Positions 13,548 to 19,850 of a stretch of 19,850 nt of DNA are shown piece after piece. A program made the position numbers and the translations under genes. The notes under the pieces are model-generated. The model did not search any database. It had not been told where the DNA came from and was given only the letters and a program-made list of their open reading frames with translations. Location of the stretch: positions 1 through 19,850 of the forward strand of contig JAFGFO010000044.1 of the NCBI GenBank assembly GCA_016931085.1. The letters run 5' to 3'. Each line of letters starts with the position of its first letter. The stretch's first letter is position 1. This DNA is from Thermoflexales bacterium (lineage in GTDB: Bacteria; Chloroflexota; Anaerolineae; Fen-1058).

Positions 13548-13877
13548 ATGAGTTCACGACAAGGCGGTTCCGGACGGGGAGTCAGGCGGACGCAGGGTGA
13601 TTATGCCCGTACGATGTTGAGCGCTCTTTTCATCCTGGTTCTGCTGGGGATCTCGATGGGAGGCGCTTTCTGGGCAGACTCGCAGTACGGTCTTCGCCAA
13701 CTGCTCCAGGTACCCCGCAATATCCCAGACATGGTCATCCCCATCGCTTTGGGCCTGGGGGCATTTGGGGTGTTGGTAGCCCTGGCCACCACAGTGACCG
13801 CTCCGTTCTTTCGCAGCAAGAAAGACGAGCTGGACGAGTACGGCATGTACAAGCACCGCGGTCCTGGCGAGAGGTAA
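13548..13877 (+). CDS. Small two-helix membrane protein inside the molybdenum hydroxylase operon
   Basis: No known family recognised. The 109 residues carry a Gly/Arg-rich cytoplasmic-type N-terminus (1-20), a helix at about 23-43 (LSALFILVLLGISMGGAFWA), a short loop, a second helix at about 60-84, and a charged tail (RSKKDELDEYGMYKHRGPGER). The ATG at 13548 follows TGGAGGTTACT. The gene lies between the FAD/FeS gene and the large subunit gene. Its TAA is four bases before the next ATG, and the next ribosome binding site overlaps its 3' end, so it is translated with the enzyme. A membrane anchor or an electron-transfer partner for the otherwise soluble hydroxylase is a plausible inference, not shown. 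Confidence 0.8.
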   Translation: MSSRQGGSGRGVRRTQGDYARTMLSALFILVLLGISMGGAFWADSQYGLRQLLQVPRNIPDMVIPIALGLGAFGVLVALATTVTAPFFRSKKDELDEYGMYKHRGPGER

Positions 13878-13881
13878 TCCC

Positions 13882-16098
13882 ATGACGGCCATCGGTCAAT
13901 CGTTGCCTCGCGTCGACGCGCTCGGCAAAGTCACCGGCCATACCCTCTTCCCCGGCGACCTGTCCATGCCTGGGCAAGTCTACATGAAGGTCCTGTTTGC
14001 GCGCCGCCCCCACGCGCGCGTCAAGTCGATCAACGTGACGCGGGCCAGGCAGGCGCCTGGGGTGCTGGCCGTGTTGACGGCCAAGGATGTGCCGCTCAAC
14101 GAGTTTGGCCTGATCCAGTTCGACGCGCCCGTCCTGGTGGGGCCAGGCCGGCGCAACAGCCGTGAGGGTTTCGACGTCGTGCGGCACGTGGGCGAAAAAG
14201 TGGCCCTGGTCGTGGCCGAGACGGAAAAACAGGCCCAGGCCGCGCTCGAGCTGATCAGGGTCAGATACGAGGATTTGCCGGCCATCACCGACCCGCGCGA
14301 TGCCATGCGCCCCAGCGCCGAGCCGTTGCACCCCGGCGTCGACAGCAACATCTTGAGCCATGTCAGCATTCGCCGGGGCGACACGGCCGAGGCGTTCCGC
14401 AAGGCCGACGTCGTCGTGGAAGGCACGTACCGCACCCCCGCCCAGGAGCACGCCTACTTGCAGCCCGAAGCTGGGCTGGCCTACATCGACGAGCAAGGCC
14501 GCCTGACAGTGGAGGTGGCCGGCCAGTGGACGCACGAAGATCGCGACCAAATCGCCCACGCCCTCAAGCTGGATAAGGAGCGCGTGCGCGTCATCTATCC
14601 GGCCATCGGCGGCGCGTTTGGCGGGCGCGAGGACATGAGCGTGCAAATCATCCTGGCGTTGGCGGCCTGGAAGTTGAAACGGCCGGTCAAGATCGTCTGG
14701 TCACGCGAAGAATCCATCATCGGCCATCACAAGCGTCACCCCATGTACATCCGGGCCCGTTGGGGCGCGAGCTTTGCCGGTGAGCTGGTGGCCGCCCAGG
14801 TCGAAATCATCAGCGACGCCGGCGCGTATGCTTACACCTCCACCAAGGTGTTGAACAACGCGGCCTTGTTGTGCACCGGGGTGTACAAGATTCCCCACGT
14901 CAAGGTCGACGCGTATGCCGTGTATACCAACAACATCCCGTGCGGCGCGTTTCGCGGCTTTGGCGGGCCACAAGCCGCGTTTGCCGCCGAGCAGCAGATG
15001 AACAAGTTGGCCGAAAAACTGGGCATGGACCCGGTCGAGCTGCGGGCCAAGAACTTGTTACACGAAAAGGCGCTGCTCTCGGTCGGCACGCCGTTGCCGC
15101 CCGGCGTGAGCATCGGTGAGGTGGTCGAGCAGGCGGCCCAGGCCGCCGGCTGGCAAGCCAGCCCCGATGGCTGGAAACGCCCGGCCGCACCTTCCACGCT
15201 TTGCAAGAACAAGCGCTATGGCATCGGCTTTGCCTGCGCTTTTAAAAACGTTGGCTTTAGCTTTGGCGCTCCCGAACAATGCACGGCAACGGTCGAGCTG
15301 CACGGCAAGCGTGATGAGGTCGAGCTGGCCATCATCTACCATTCGGGCGCCGAGTGTGGCCAGGGCGCGCACACAGCCATCGTTCAAATGGCGGCCGAGG
15401 CGCTCGACATGCCGCTGTCCCAGATCCAGTTGGTGGCCTCCGACACGGCGCACACACCGCCTTCTGGCAGCGCGTCGGCCAGCCGCATGACGTTCATGGC
15501 CGGCAACGCGATCATGGGGGCGGTCGAGGTAGCCCTGTTCAAATGGTACAACGGCGCGCGCCCCGCCAGTGGGAGCTATCAGTACCTGCCGCCGACGACG
15601 ACGAGCTTCGCCCCCAAGACAGGCCACTGCGAGCCGAACTTTGCCTACGGTTACGTGGCCGAGGCGGCCGAGGTTGAAGTGGATGTCGAAAGCGGTCGCG
15701 TCCGCCTGCTGAATGTGTGGTGCGCCGACGACGTGGGGCAAGCTATCAATCCCCAACAGGTGCGCGGCCAAATCGAGGGCGCGGTCGTCCAGGCGCAGGG
15801 CTATGCCATCCTCGAAAACTTTATCACCAAGGAGGGGCGGGTGCTGACGCCCCACCTGAGCAGCTACCTGATCCCAACTGTGCTGGACGTCCCGCAGGCG
15901 ATCCACTCGATCATTGTCGAAAGCCCGGATCCACGCGGGCCGTATGGCGCGCGCGGCATGGGAGAAATGCCCTTCCTGCCCCTGGCGCCGGCCATCACGG
16001 CCGCCGTGCACGATGCCACTGGGGTGTGGTTTGACGAGCTCCCGCTCACGCCCGACCGGGTGTTGGCCGCGCTCAAGCGCCGCCCGCTCGCAGCGTGA
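13882..16098 (+). CDS. Molybdenum hydroxylase large subunit (xanthine dehydrogenase family)
   Basis: This is the catalytic subunit that binds molybdopterin cofactor, 738 residues. N-terminal ald_Xan_dh_C domain (about 10-130), then the MoCo domains with GGAFGGRE (243-250), CGAFRGFGGPQ (354-364), ECGQGAHT (491-498), SGSASASRMTFMAGNA (528-543) and GPYGARGMGEMP (686-697), where E695 is the catalytic Glu. The AYxCSFR loop of form I CO dehydrogenase is absent, so CO is not the expected substrate; a purine, aldehyde or N-heterocycle is more likely. The stretch after MTFMAGNA up to CEPNFAYGYVAEAAEVEVD is short compared with typical relatives, consistent with an internal deletion. The ATG at 13882 follows GAGAGGTAATCCC. 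No maturation gene is in the window. Confidence 0.93.
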   Translation: MTAIGQSLPRVDALGKVTGHTLFPGDLSMPGQVYMKVLFARRPHARVKSINVTRARQAPGVLAVLTAKDVPLNEFGLIQFDAPVLVGPGRRNSREGFDVVRHVGEKVALVVAETEKQAQAALELIRVRYEDLPAITDPRDAMRPSAEPLHPGVDSNILSHVSIRRGDTAEAFRKADVVVEGTYRTPAQEHAYLQPEAGLAYIDEQGRLTVEVAGQWTHEDRDQIAHALKLDKERVRVIYPAIGGAFGGREDMSVQIILALAAWKLKRPVKIVWSREESIIGHHKRHPMYIRARWGASFAGELVAAQVEIISDAGAYAYTSTKVLNNAALLCTGVYKIPHVKVDAYAVYTNNIPCGAFRGFGGPQAAFAAEQQMNKLAEKLGMDPVELRAKNLLHEKALLSVGTPLPPGVSIGEVVEQAAQAAGWQASPDGWKRPAAPSTLCKNKRYGIGFACAFKNVGFSFGAPEQCTATVELHGKRDEVELAIIYHSGAECGQGAHTAIVQMAAEALDMPLSQIQLVASDTAHTPPSGSASASRMTFMAGNAIMGAVEVALFKWYNGARPASGSYQYLPPTTTSFAPKTGHCEPNFAYGYVAEAAEVEVDVESGRVRLLNVWCADDVGQAINPQQVRGQIEGAVVQAQGYAILENFITKEGRVLTPHLSSYLIPTVLDVPQAIHSIIVESPDPRGPYGARGMGEMPFLPLAPAITAAVHDATGVWFDELPLTPDRVLAALKRRPLAA

Positions 16099-16103
16099 GC
16101 CTA

Positions 16104-16111
16104 TCTATAAT
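16104..16111. repeat. Left target-site duplication of the MITE
   Basis: TCTATAAT directly abuts the left terminal repeat and is repeated exactly at 16206-16213. Confidence 0.8.
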
Positions 16112-16205
16112 GTAACTATTCATGTCACAGAGGGAGCACAGAGGCTCACAGAGTTTTTTTGCTTTTAATTCTCCGTGAATCTCTGTGTAATAGCTGGATA
16201 GTTAC
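16112..16205. mobile_element. 94-bp MITE with 8-bp inverted ends
   Basis: The ends are GTAACTAT (16112-16119) and ATAGTTAC (16198-16205), perfect inverted repeats. The interior is also an imperfect inverted repeat: three CACAGAG copies lie on the left half and CTCTGTG with CTCCGTG on the right, around a T7 run and AT-rich centre. The element is flanked by perfect 8-bp direct repeats, TCTATAAT. It encodes nothing. The GTAA ends and 8-bp duplication fit what is known of IS66-family elements, so mobilisation by such a transposase in trans is an inference. It sits between the convergent large subunit and HD genes. Confidence 0.85.
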
Positions 16206-16213
16206 TCTATAAT
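16206..16213. repeat. Right target-site duplication of the MITE
   Basis: TCTATAAT follows the right terminal repeat directly. It contains the minus-strand TAG stop codon of the HD gene (16209-16207), so the insertion fell exactly at the end of that gene and left its product unchanged. Confidence 0.8.
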
Positions 16214-17046
16214 AACGTGGCGTGGTGTTCCGAGTCGAACACGTGGGCGTGCAGATTGGCGATCCACAAGCGGCCTTCCTGTGTCACGCGCAGGTAGCGC
16301 AGGGCGTCTTGGATGTGAAGGCTGACCACCTTCCAGTAGAAATCGGCATAGCCGCGCCGCATGTCCCCAACGTTCTTGTACCCGTTCCCGGCATTGAGGC
16401 CCAGCTCCTCAAACTCGTAGAAAAGCGCCGGGATTTTCCGCAGGTAGCGGGGGTCGCCCAGTTGGCCGATGAAATCGGCCGCCCTCACCAGGGCGCCATA
16501 GTTCTCGACGTTGTCCGGCATGCCGGCGGGGGGTGGGAAACGCGTCATTTCGATGTAAGCCGCGATCGTGTGAGCGTCAACCTCGCGCAGCAGTTTCCCG
16601 CCAAAGCGCTCGCACACGAAAAGCTTGCTGCGGTCGACGTGGTAGGGCTGGAGCGCGGCGTCGGTGCCGGCCGGTGAAATGGCCACCGTCTCGTCCCCGA
16701 TGCCGGTGGCAAAGGTGCTGCCCGTGTCGTTACGGCAGATGCCTTTTACGTAGCCAATGTCGTGGCACAGCAGTGCGATAGTAAAGAGCAGCCAGTCCTT
16801 GGGCGTGACGCCCCCTTCGCACAGGTGCTTGCCCTTGAGGATTTCTTGGCCGACCAGGGTCACCAGGATGGCGTGCTCGACGTTGTGATACAGCGCGTCG
16901 GAGCGGGCGATGTTCTCGAGCGCCAGGCGGCCCGACCAGGCGATGATGTTGGCAAATTCCGGCTCCATCGAGCTGTAGGTTTGTTGGTACGCGCCTCGCA
17001 GCTCTTGCACAAACTGCTCGATGACGAGTTTTTGTAGATTGAACAT
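16207..17046 (-). CDS. HD-domain phosphohydrolase
   Basis: This 279-residue protein is a predicted metal-dependent phosphohydrolase of the HD superfamily. Likely metal ligands are H54 or H58 in YHNVEH, H95-D96 in LLCHDIGYVKG, and D191 in AADFIGQL, giving the H...HD...D pattern. The segment IIAWSGRLALENIARSDALYH and the following VGQEILKGKHLCEGGVTPKDW resemble, from memory, a conserved cyanobacterial HD protein of unknown substrate; the first is given here as residues 34-54. The ATG at 17046 is favoured because GAGGG lies eight bases upstream. An ATG at 17061 has a poorly spaced site and would add only five residues. It is a single gene, divergent from the large membrane protein. Substrate (nucleotide, cyclic nucleotide or other phosphoester) unknown. 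Confidence 0.88.
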   Translation of the reverse strand: MFNLQKLVIEQFVQELRGAYQQTYSSMEPEFANIIAWSGRLALENIARSDALYHNVEHAILVTLVGQEILKGKHLCEGGVTPKDWLLFTIALLCHDIGYVKGICRNDTGSTFATGIGDETVAISPAGTDAALQPYHVDRSKLFVCERFGGKLLREVDAHTIAAYIEMTRFPPPAGMPDNVENYGALVRAADFIGQLGDPRYLRKIPALFYEFEELGLNAGNGYKNVGDMRRGYADFYWKVVSLHIQDALRYLRVTQEGRLWIANLHAHVFDSEHHATLL

Positions 17047-17096
17047 GATATTATCCCTCATCCTCAGGCACGGGCAGTCGTCGGCTGATTAAGGCT

Positions 17097-17105
17097 ATTT
17101 TACCA
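17097..17105 (-). promoter_or_regulatory. Extended -10 promoter of the HD gene
   Basis: The minus strand reads TGGTAAAAT (17105-17097), an extended -10 box 50 bases before the ATG at 17046. The -35 region is weak. Confidence 0.5.
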
Positions 17106-17153
17106 CAAATGCAGCCGGAACGCCAAACTTTTGTTCCGCCAAGCTGTCAACTC

Positions 17154-17182
17154 TTGCGCAAATGCCCAGTCTATGTTATCAT
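17154..17182 (+). promoter_or_regulatory. Sigma-70-like promoter of the large membrane protein gene
   Basis: TTGCGC (17154-17159) and TATCAT (17177-17182) are separated by 17 bases. The predicted start near 17189 lies upstream of the ATG at 17224 but downstream of an in-frame TTG at 17131, which therefore cannot be the start if this promoter is used. Confidence 0.65.
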
Positions 17183-17223
17183 CGCCGAGTCACCAGGCTC
17201 ACTGGCACAAGCATAAAATCAGT

Positions 17224-19710
17224 ATGAAGATTCTGTCATCACCAAGGGCACACAGAACACATCCTTGGTGTCTTGCGTGCTTTGTTGTCGAAGCAGTGTT
17301 GGTCATCGCCCTGGCGCTGCTGGCGGCCCATCCCTTCCTGGCCCGCCCCGGCCTGCCACGCGCCACCGACGTCGAGCTGCACGTCTTTCGGGCCGCTGAG
17401 CTGGGTCACGCCCTGCGCGGCGGCGCCGGCTACGTGCGCTGGGCGCCGGACCTGTGGTACGGCTACGGCTATCCCATCTTTAACTATTACGCCCCGCTCA
17501 CCTACTACCTGGCCAATGCCTTTGCGCTCCTGCCTGGCCTGGACATCGTGGTCGGCGCCAAGGCGATCTTGATCCTGGGGCTGCTCCTGGCCGCCGCGGG
17601 CGCGTTCCTGCTCGGGCGCGATCTGTTCGGGCCACGCGCGGGTTTGGTCGCCGCAGCCGCCTATACCTTCTCGCCCTACATCTTGTTCGTCAATCCCCAC
17701 ATGCGCGGCGACCTGCCCGAATGTTTTGCCCTGGCCCTGTTCCCATGGCTGATGAGAGCCGGGGTTTCAAGTTTCAAGTTCACCTGCACTGCGCGCAGGC
17801 GCGAGTGTCAGGTTTCAGGTTTGACGCCTCGGATAGCTGCTTGTGCTGTGCTGTGGGCAGCGCTCATCCTCACCCACAACCTGATGGCCCTCATCCTCAG
17901 CGTGATTTTCGTCGCCTGGCAGGCCTATTACGTTTTACGTTTTACGTTTCACGTTTCAAGTGAAGCTCAAAAACTACCCGCCAAGACTGCATACCTGGTG
18001 CCTGTTACCGGGCTGATTGTGTTGGCGGCGGGGCTGTCGGCCTTTTTTTGGCTGCCGTTCGTGGCCGAGCGGGGGGCGGTGCACTTGACGGTCATTGGCG
18101 AGGGGCATTTCGACTTTCACAACCACTTTGTGGCCTGGCGCAGCCTATTTGCCCCCAGCCGCCCACTCGACCTGGGCGCCACCGCGCCCAAGTTTCAGTA
18201 CAACCTGGGCCTGGTCCATTGGCTGTTGGCGCTGCCGGCGATCCCGCTGGCCATACTCTACCGCCGCCGGCCACAGGGCCAGGCGTTGGCCTTTTTTGCG
18301 GCTTGCTCCGCCTGGCTCGTGTTCCTGATGCTTTCACCCTCGGCCTTTGTGTGGGAGCGCGTGCCGTTGATGCCCTACATCCAGTTCCCCTGGCGCTTGC
18401 TCGGCCCGGCGGCCCTGACCCTGGCCATGTGCGTTGGGGGCACCGTCTGGGGAGCAGAGGCCACACTCCAGGCGTGGGCCAAGCGGCTGCCTGCTCTGCC
18501 AGTCTCAGTGCCAGCCATGGCAGGTCTCTTGGCTGCCGTGTGTCTCGCGTTTTTGCTTTTCTCCGCCCTGCCGGCCATGTACCCCCCGCTGTGGTCGCCC
18601 GACTTTGGACCCACCACGCCGCGCGGCATCTTGCAAGTGGAGCTGGAAGGCCACTACCTGGGCACCACCTCCACCGGCGACTTTGTGCCGGCCACCGTCA
18701 AAGCGCACCCACCGGCTAACCCCGGCCTGATCGCTTCCTACGAGCAGGGGCTGGTGGATAAATTCGACCACAGCACGCTGCCGGCCAGCGCGGAGGTGCG
18801 CGTCGTCGAGCACGGTCCCAGGCGCGATCGCTTTGTCCTCTCCAGCCCGCAAGCCTTCACAGCACGCGTGCTGACCTTTCATTTCCCTGGCTGGGAGGCT
18901 CGCATCGACGGGGAGTCCGTGCCCATCCGCCCTAGCTCCCCCCACGGCTTTATCGAGATCGACGTCCCTGCCGGCCGCCACGAGCTCTTGGTCAGCTTTG
19001 GCACCACTCCGCCGCGCATCGCCGGCACGCTCGCGTCACTGCTGGCGCTAACGGCTATCGCGTTTCAGGTTTCAGGTTTCAGGTTTCAGGTTTCAAGTTT
19101 CAAGTTTCAAGTTTCAAGTTTCAAGTCTCAAGTCTCAAGTCTCAAATTCGAAATCCTCGTGATTGCGATCTTTGCCCTCTTCAAGTTTGCCGTTGCCGAC
19201 CCGTGTGACGGGCGTTATACCGGGGCGGCTCAGTATAACGCTTGCTTTCGCTACACATCGCCGCCCGGGCAGGCACTCAGCGCCCAACACCGATTCGACG
19301 CGCCGGTCAACTTTGGCTACCAGGTCTATCTGTTGGGGTATGATTTGCCCGCCAGTCAAGTGCGGGCGGGTGACAAGCTGGCTCTCACCTTGTATTGGAA
19401 GGCGGCCGCGCCCATCCCCACAAACTACCAGGTCTTTGTCCACCTCGTCGAGCCGGCGACGAGTTTGTGGGGACAATCGGACAAGCTCAACCCAGGCGAC
19501 TTTCCCACCACGCGTTGGCCGTTAGACAAGTTCGTTTGGGACGATCATCAATTGCGCGTGCTGCCCGGCGCACCGCCTGGCGAGTACCGGCTCAGCGTGG
19601 GACTGTACACGCTCGGCGACGGGCAGCGCGTGCTGGCCTGGGATGGAACTGGGCAGGCATTGGGCGACAGCTTTACGCTGCCGGCCAGCGTGCAGGTTCT
19701 CCCGCCCTGA
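17224..19710 (+). CDS. Large polytopic membrane protein, PTPS_related/GT39-like, carrying repeat insertions
   Basis: The 828-residue protein begins with a hydrophobic helix (about 18-38). The loop RATDVELHVFRAAEL and RWAPDLWYGYGYPIFNYYAP (72-91) follows; it is typical of PTPS_related and GT39/YfhO-like integral membrane proteins that use lipid-linked sugars. About ten helices run to residue 455. An extracytoplasmic beta domain follows (about 540-600, FPGWEARIDG and PHGFIEIDVPAGRHELLVSF), then a helix pair and a C-terminal beta domain (GYQVYLLGYDLPAS to the end) common in Chloroflexota glycosyltransferase-like proteins. Enzymatic activity is not proven. Three inserts built of heptamer repeats interrupt loops at about residues 180-200, 236-246 and 613-641. 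The start at 17224 is chosen from the promoter; no strong ribosome binding site is seen. Confidence 0.85.
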   Translation: MKILSSPRAHRTHPWCLACFVVEAVLVIALALLAAHPFLARPGLPRATDVELHVFRAAELGHALRGGAGYVRWAPDLWYGYGYPIFNYYAPLTYYLANAFALLPGLDIVVGAKAILILGLLLAAAGAFLLGRDLFGPRAGLVAAAAYTFSPYILFVNPHMRGDLPECFALALFPWLMRAGVSSFKFTCTARRRECQVSGLTPRIAACAVLWAALILTHNLMALILSVIFVAWQAYYVLRFTFHVSSEAQKLPAKTAYLVPVTGLIVLAAGLSAFFWLPFVAERGAVHLTVIGEGHFDFHNHFVAWRSLFAPSRPLDLGATAPKFQYNLGLVHWLLALPAIPLAILYRRRPQGQALAFFAACSAWLVFLMLSPSAFVWERVPLMPYIQFPWRLLGPAALTLAMCVGGTVWGAEATLQAWAKRLPALPVSVPAMAGLLAAVCLAFLLFSALPAMYPPLWSPDFGPTTPRGILQVELEGHYLGTTSTGDFVPATVKAHPPANPGLIASYEQGLVDKFDHSTLPASAEVRVVEHGPRRDRFVLSSPQAFTARVLTFHFPGWEARIDGESVPIRPSSPHGFIEIDVPAGRHELLVSFGTTPPRIAGTLASLLALTAIAFQVSGFRFQVSSFKFQVSSFKSQVSSLKFEILVIAIFALFKFAVADPCDGRYTGAAQYNACFRYTSPPGQALSAQHRFDAPVNFGYQVYLLGYDLPASQVRAGDKLALTLYWKAAAPIPTNYQVFVHLVEPATSLWGQSDKLNPGDFPTTRWPLDKFVWDDHQLRVLPGAPPGEYRLSVGLYTLGDGQRVLAWDGTGQALGDSFTLPASVQVLPP
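17764..17825 (+). repeat. Heptamer-flanked insert within the membrane protein gene
   Basis: Two GTTTCAA units (17764-17777) and later GTGTCAG, GTTTCAG and the degenerate GTTTGAC (17805-17825) bracket a GC-rich stretch containing the small hairpin CCTGC-N7-GCAGG. The tract encodes an atypical Ser/Arg/Cys-rich loop between two membrane helices. Confidence 0.7.
17930..17957 (+). repeat. ACGTTTT/ACGTTTC heptamer array within coding sequence
   Basis: Four units in a row, ACGTTTT twice then ACGTTTC twice, encode the segment YVLRFTFHVS after a membrane helix of the large membrane protein. Confidence 0.8.
19062..19145 (+). repeat. Twelve-unit GTTTCAG-type heptamer array within coding sequence
   Basis: Units are four GTTTCAG, five GTTTCAA and three GTCTCAA, with no interruption. 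The 84 bases are 28 codons, so frame is kept, and they encode a seven-residue repeat (FQVSGFR, FQVSSFK, FQVSSFK, SQVSSLK) between two hydrophobic segments. Confidence 0.95.
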
Positions 19711-19725
19711 GCGGCTGTGTAGGGA

Positions 19726-19754
19726 TGGACAAAAAAGACAATATCGCCTACAAT
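19726..19754 (+). promoter_or_regulatory. Sigma-70-like promoter reading off the right edge
   Basis: TGGACA (19726-19731) and TACAAT (19749-19754) are spaced by 17 bases. Each differs from consensus at one position. No start codon with a good ribosome binding site is visible before the edge, so the target gene would lie beyond it. Confidence 0.55.
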
Positions 19755-19791
19755 ATAGGAGTACTAGCAGGCTGTCGGAGAGAGCGTTTTG

Positions 19792-19834
19792 TAGGGCGGC
19801 TTTCCACGCCGAAGGCGTCCTGTGGATAGCCGCC
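19792..19834. repeat. Long palindrome at the right edge
   Basis: GGCGGCTTTCCAC (19795-19807) pairs with GTGGATAGCCGCC (19822-19834) with one mismatch, around an inner ACGCC/GGCGT stem (19806-19810 and 19814-19818). The left end reads TAGGGC after TTG, similar to the GTAGGGGC palindromes elsewhere. It follows the edge promoter and may act as a leader hairpin. Confidence 0.65.
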
Positions 19835-19850
19835 GCGCCTGTGGCAGGTA

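Noticed and set aside
15058..16011. Minus-strand open frame of over 300 codons opposite the large hydroxylase subunit
   Set aside because: It is antisense to conserved molybdopterin-binding motifs, and its translation is His/Arg/Gly-rich and unlike any family.
13882..16098. Form I carbon monoxide dehydrogenase large subunit
   Set aside because: The AYxCSFR active-site loop of form I enzymes is absent; the corresponding loop is CGAFRGFGG, as in other xanthine dehydrogenase family members.
16135..16165. Intrinsic terminator ending in the T7 run after the large subunit gene
   Set aside because: Only a 4-bp stem (GAGC/GCTC) lies near the T-run. The sequence is better explained as the interior of the MITE, though it could still slow transcription.
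17131..17223. Upstream in-frame TTG start for the large membrane protein
   Set aside because: A well-spaced promoter lies inside this stretch, and the extra 31 residues are not hydrophobic or conserved-looking.
19062..19145. CRISPR-like array
   Set aside because: The repeats are contiguous heptamers without spacers and lie inside an open reading frame.

Overview
The window is GC-rich and densely coded on both strands; no stretch over about 300 bases lacks a gene. Several traits suggest a member of the Chloroflexota (Anaerolineae or Caldilineae-like). These are Thr/Pro-rich linkers in surface proteins, a LysM/SdrD-B-like envelope protein, a large membrane protein related to PTPS_related/GT39 proteins, TTG starts, and repeat-filled gene junctions. 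This placement is inferred from protein style, not from a marker gene. Promoters resemble sigma-70 (TTGNNN-N16/17-TANNAT), and most genes carry a GGAG-type ribosome binding site.

Left part, minus strand (1-2957): two short unknown genes, one of them coiled-coil, form a pair that ends at a hairpin terminator. A second transcript follows, with a membrane-anchored cyclophilin, its soluble tandem copy, and the start of urocanate hydratase (hutU), which runs off the left edge. From 3024 a plus-strand promoter drives a LysM surface protein. It converges on an oligopeptide-type ABC importer (lipoprotein, two permeases, no ATPase gene here) read from 8203 on the minus strand. Diverging from the importer is a HAD phosphatase/Eis-like acetyltransferase pair.

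Middle and right (10.3-17.1 kb): a GH3-like acyl-adenylating protein is coupled to a four-helix membrane protein on the minus strand. Divergent from these is a molybdenum hydroxylase operon: an FAD domain fused in front of a 2Fe-2S domain, a small two-helix membrane protein, and the molybdopterin subunit. An HD-domain phosphohydrolase converges on it. Last is an 828-codon polytopic membrane protein.

The most distinctive feature is repeat DNA. (1) Heptamer (once octamer) tandem arrays lie at many gene junctions and also inside the coding sequence of the large membrane protein. (2) Palindromes ending in GTAGGGGC supply the TAG stop codons of two genes. (3) A 94-bp non-coding MITE has 8-bp terminal inverted repeats and a perfect 8-bp target duplication. 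No rRNA, tRNA, CRISPR array or transposase gene was seen.
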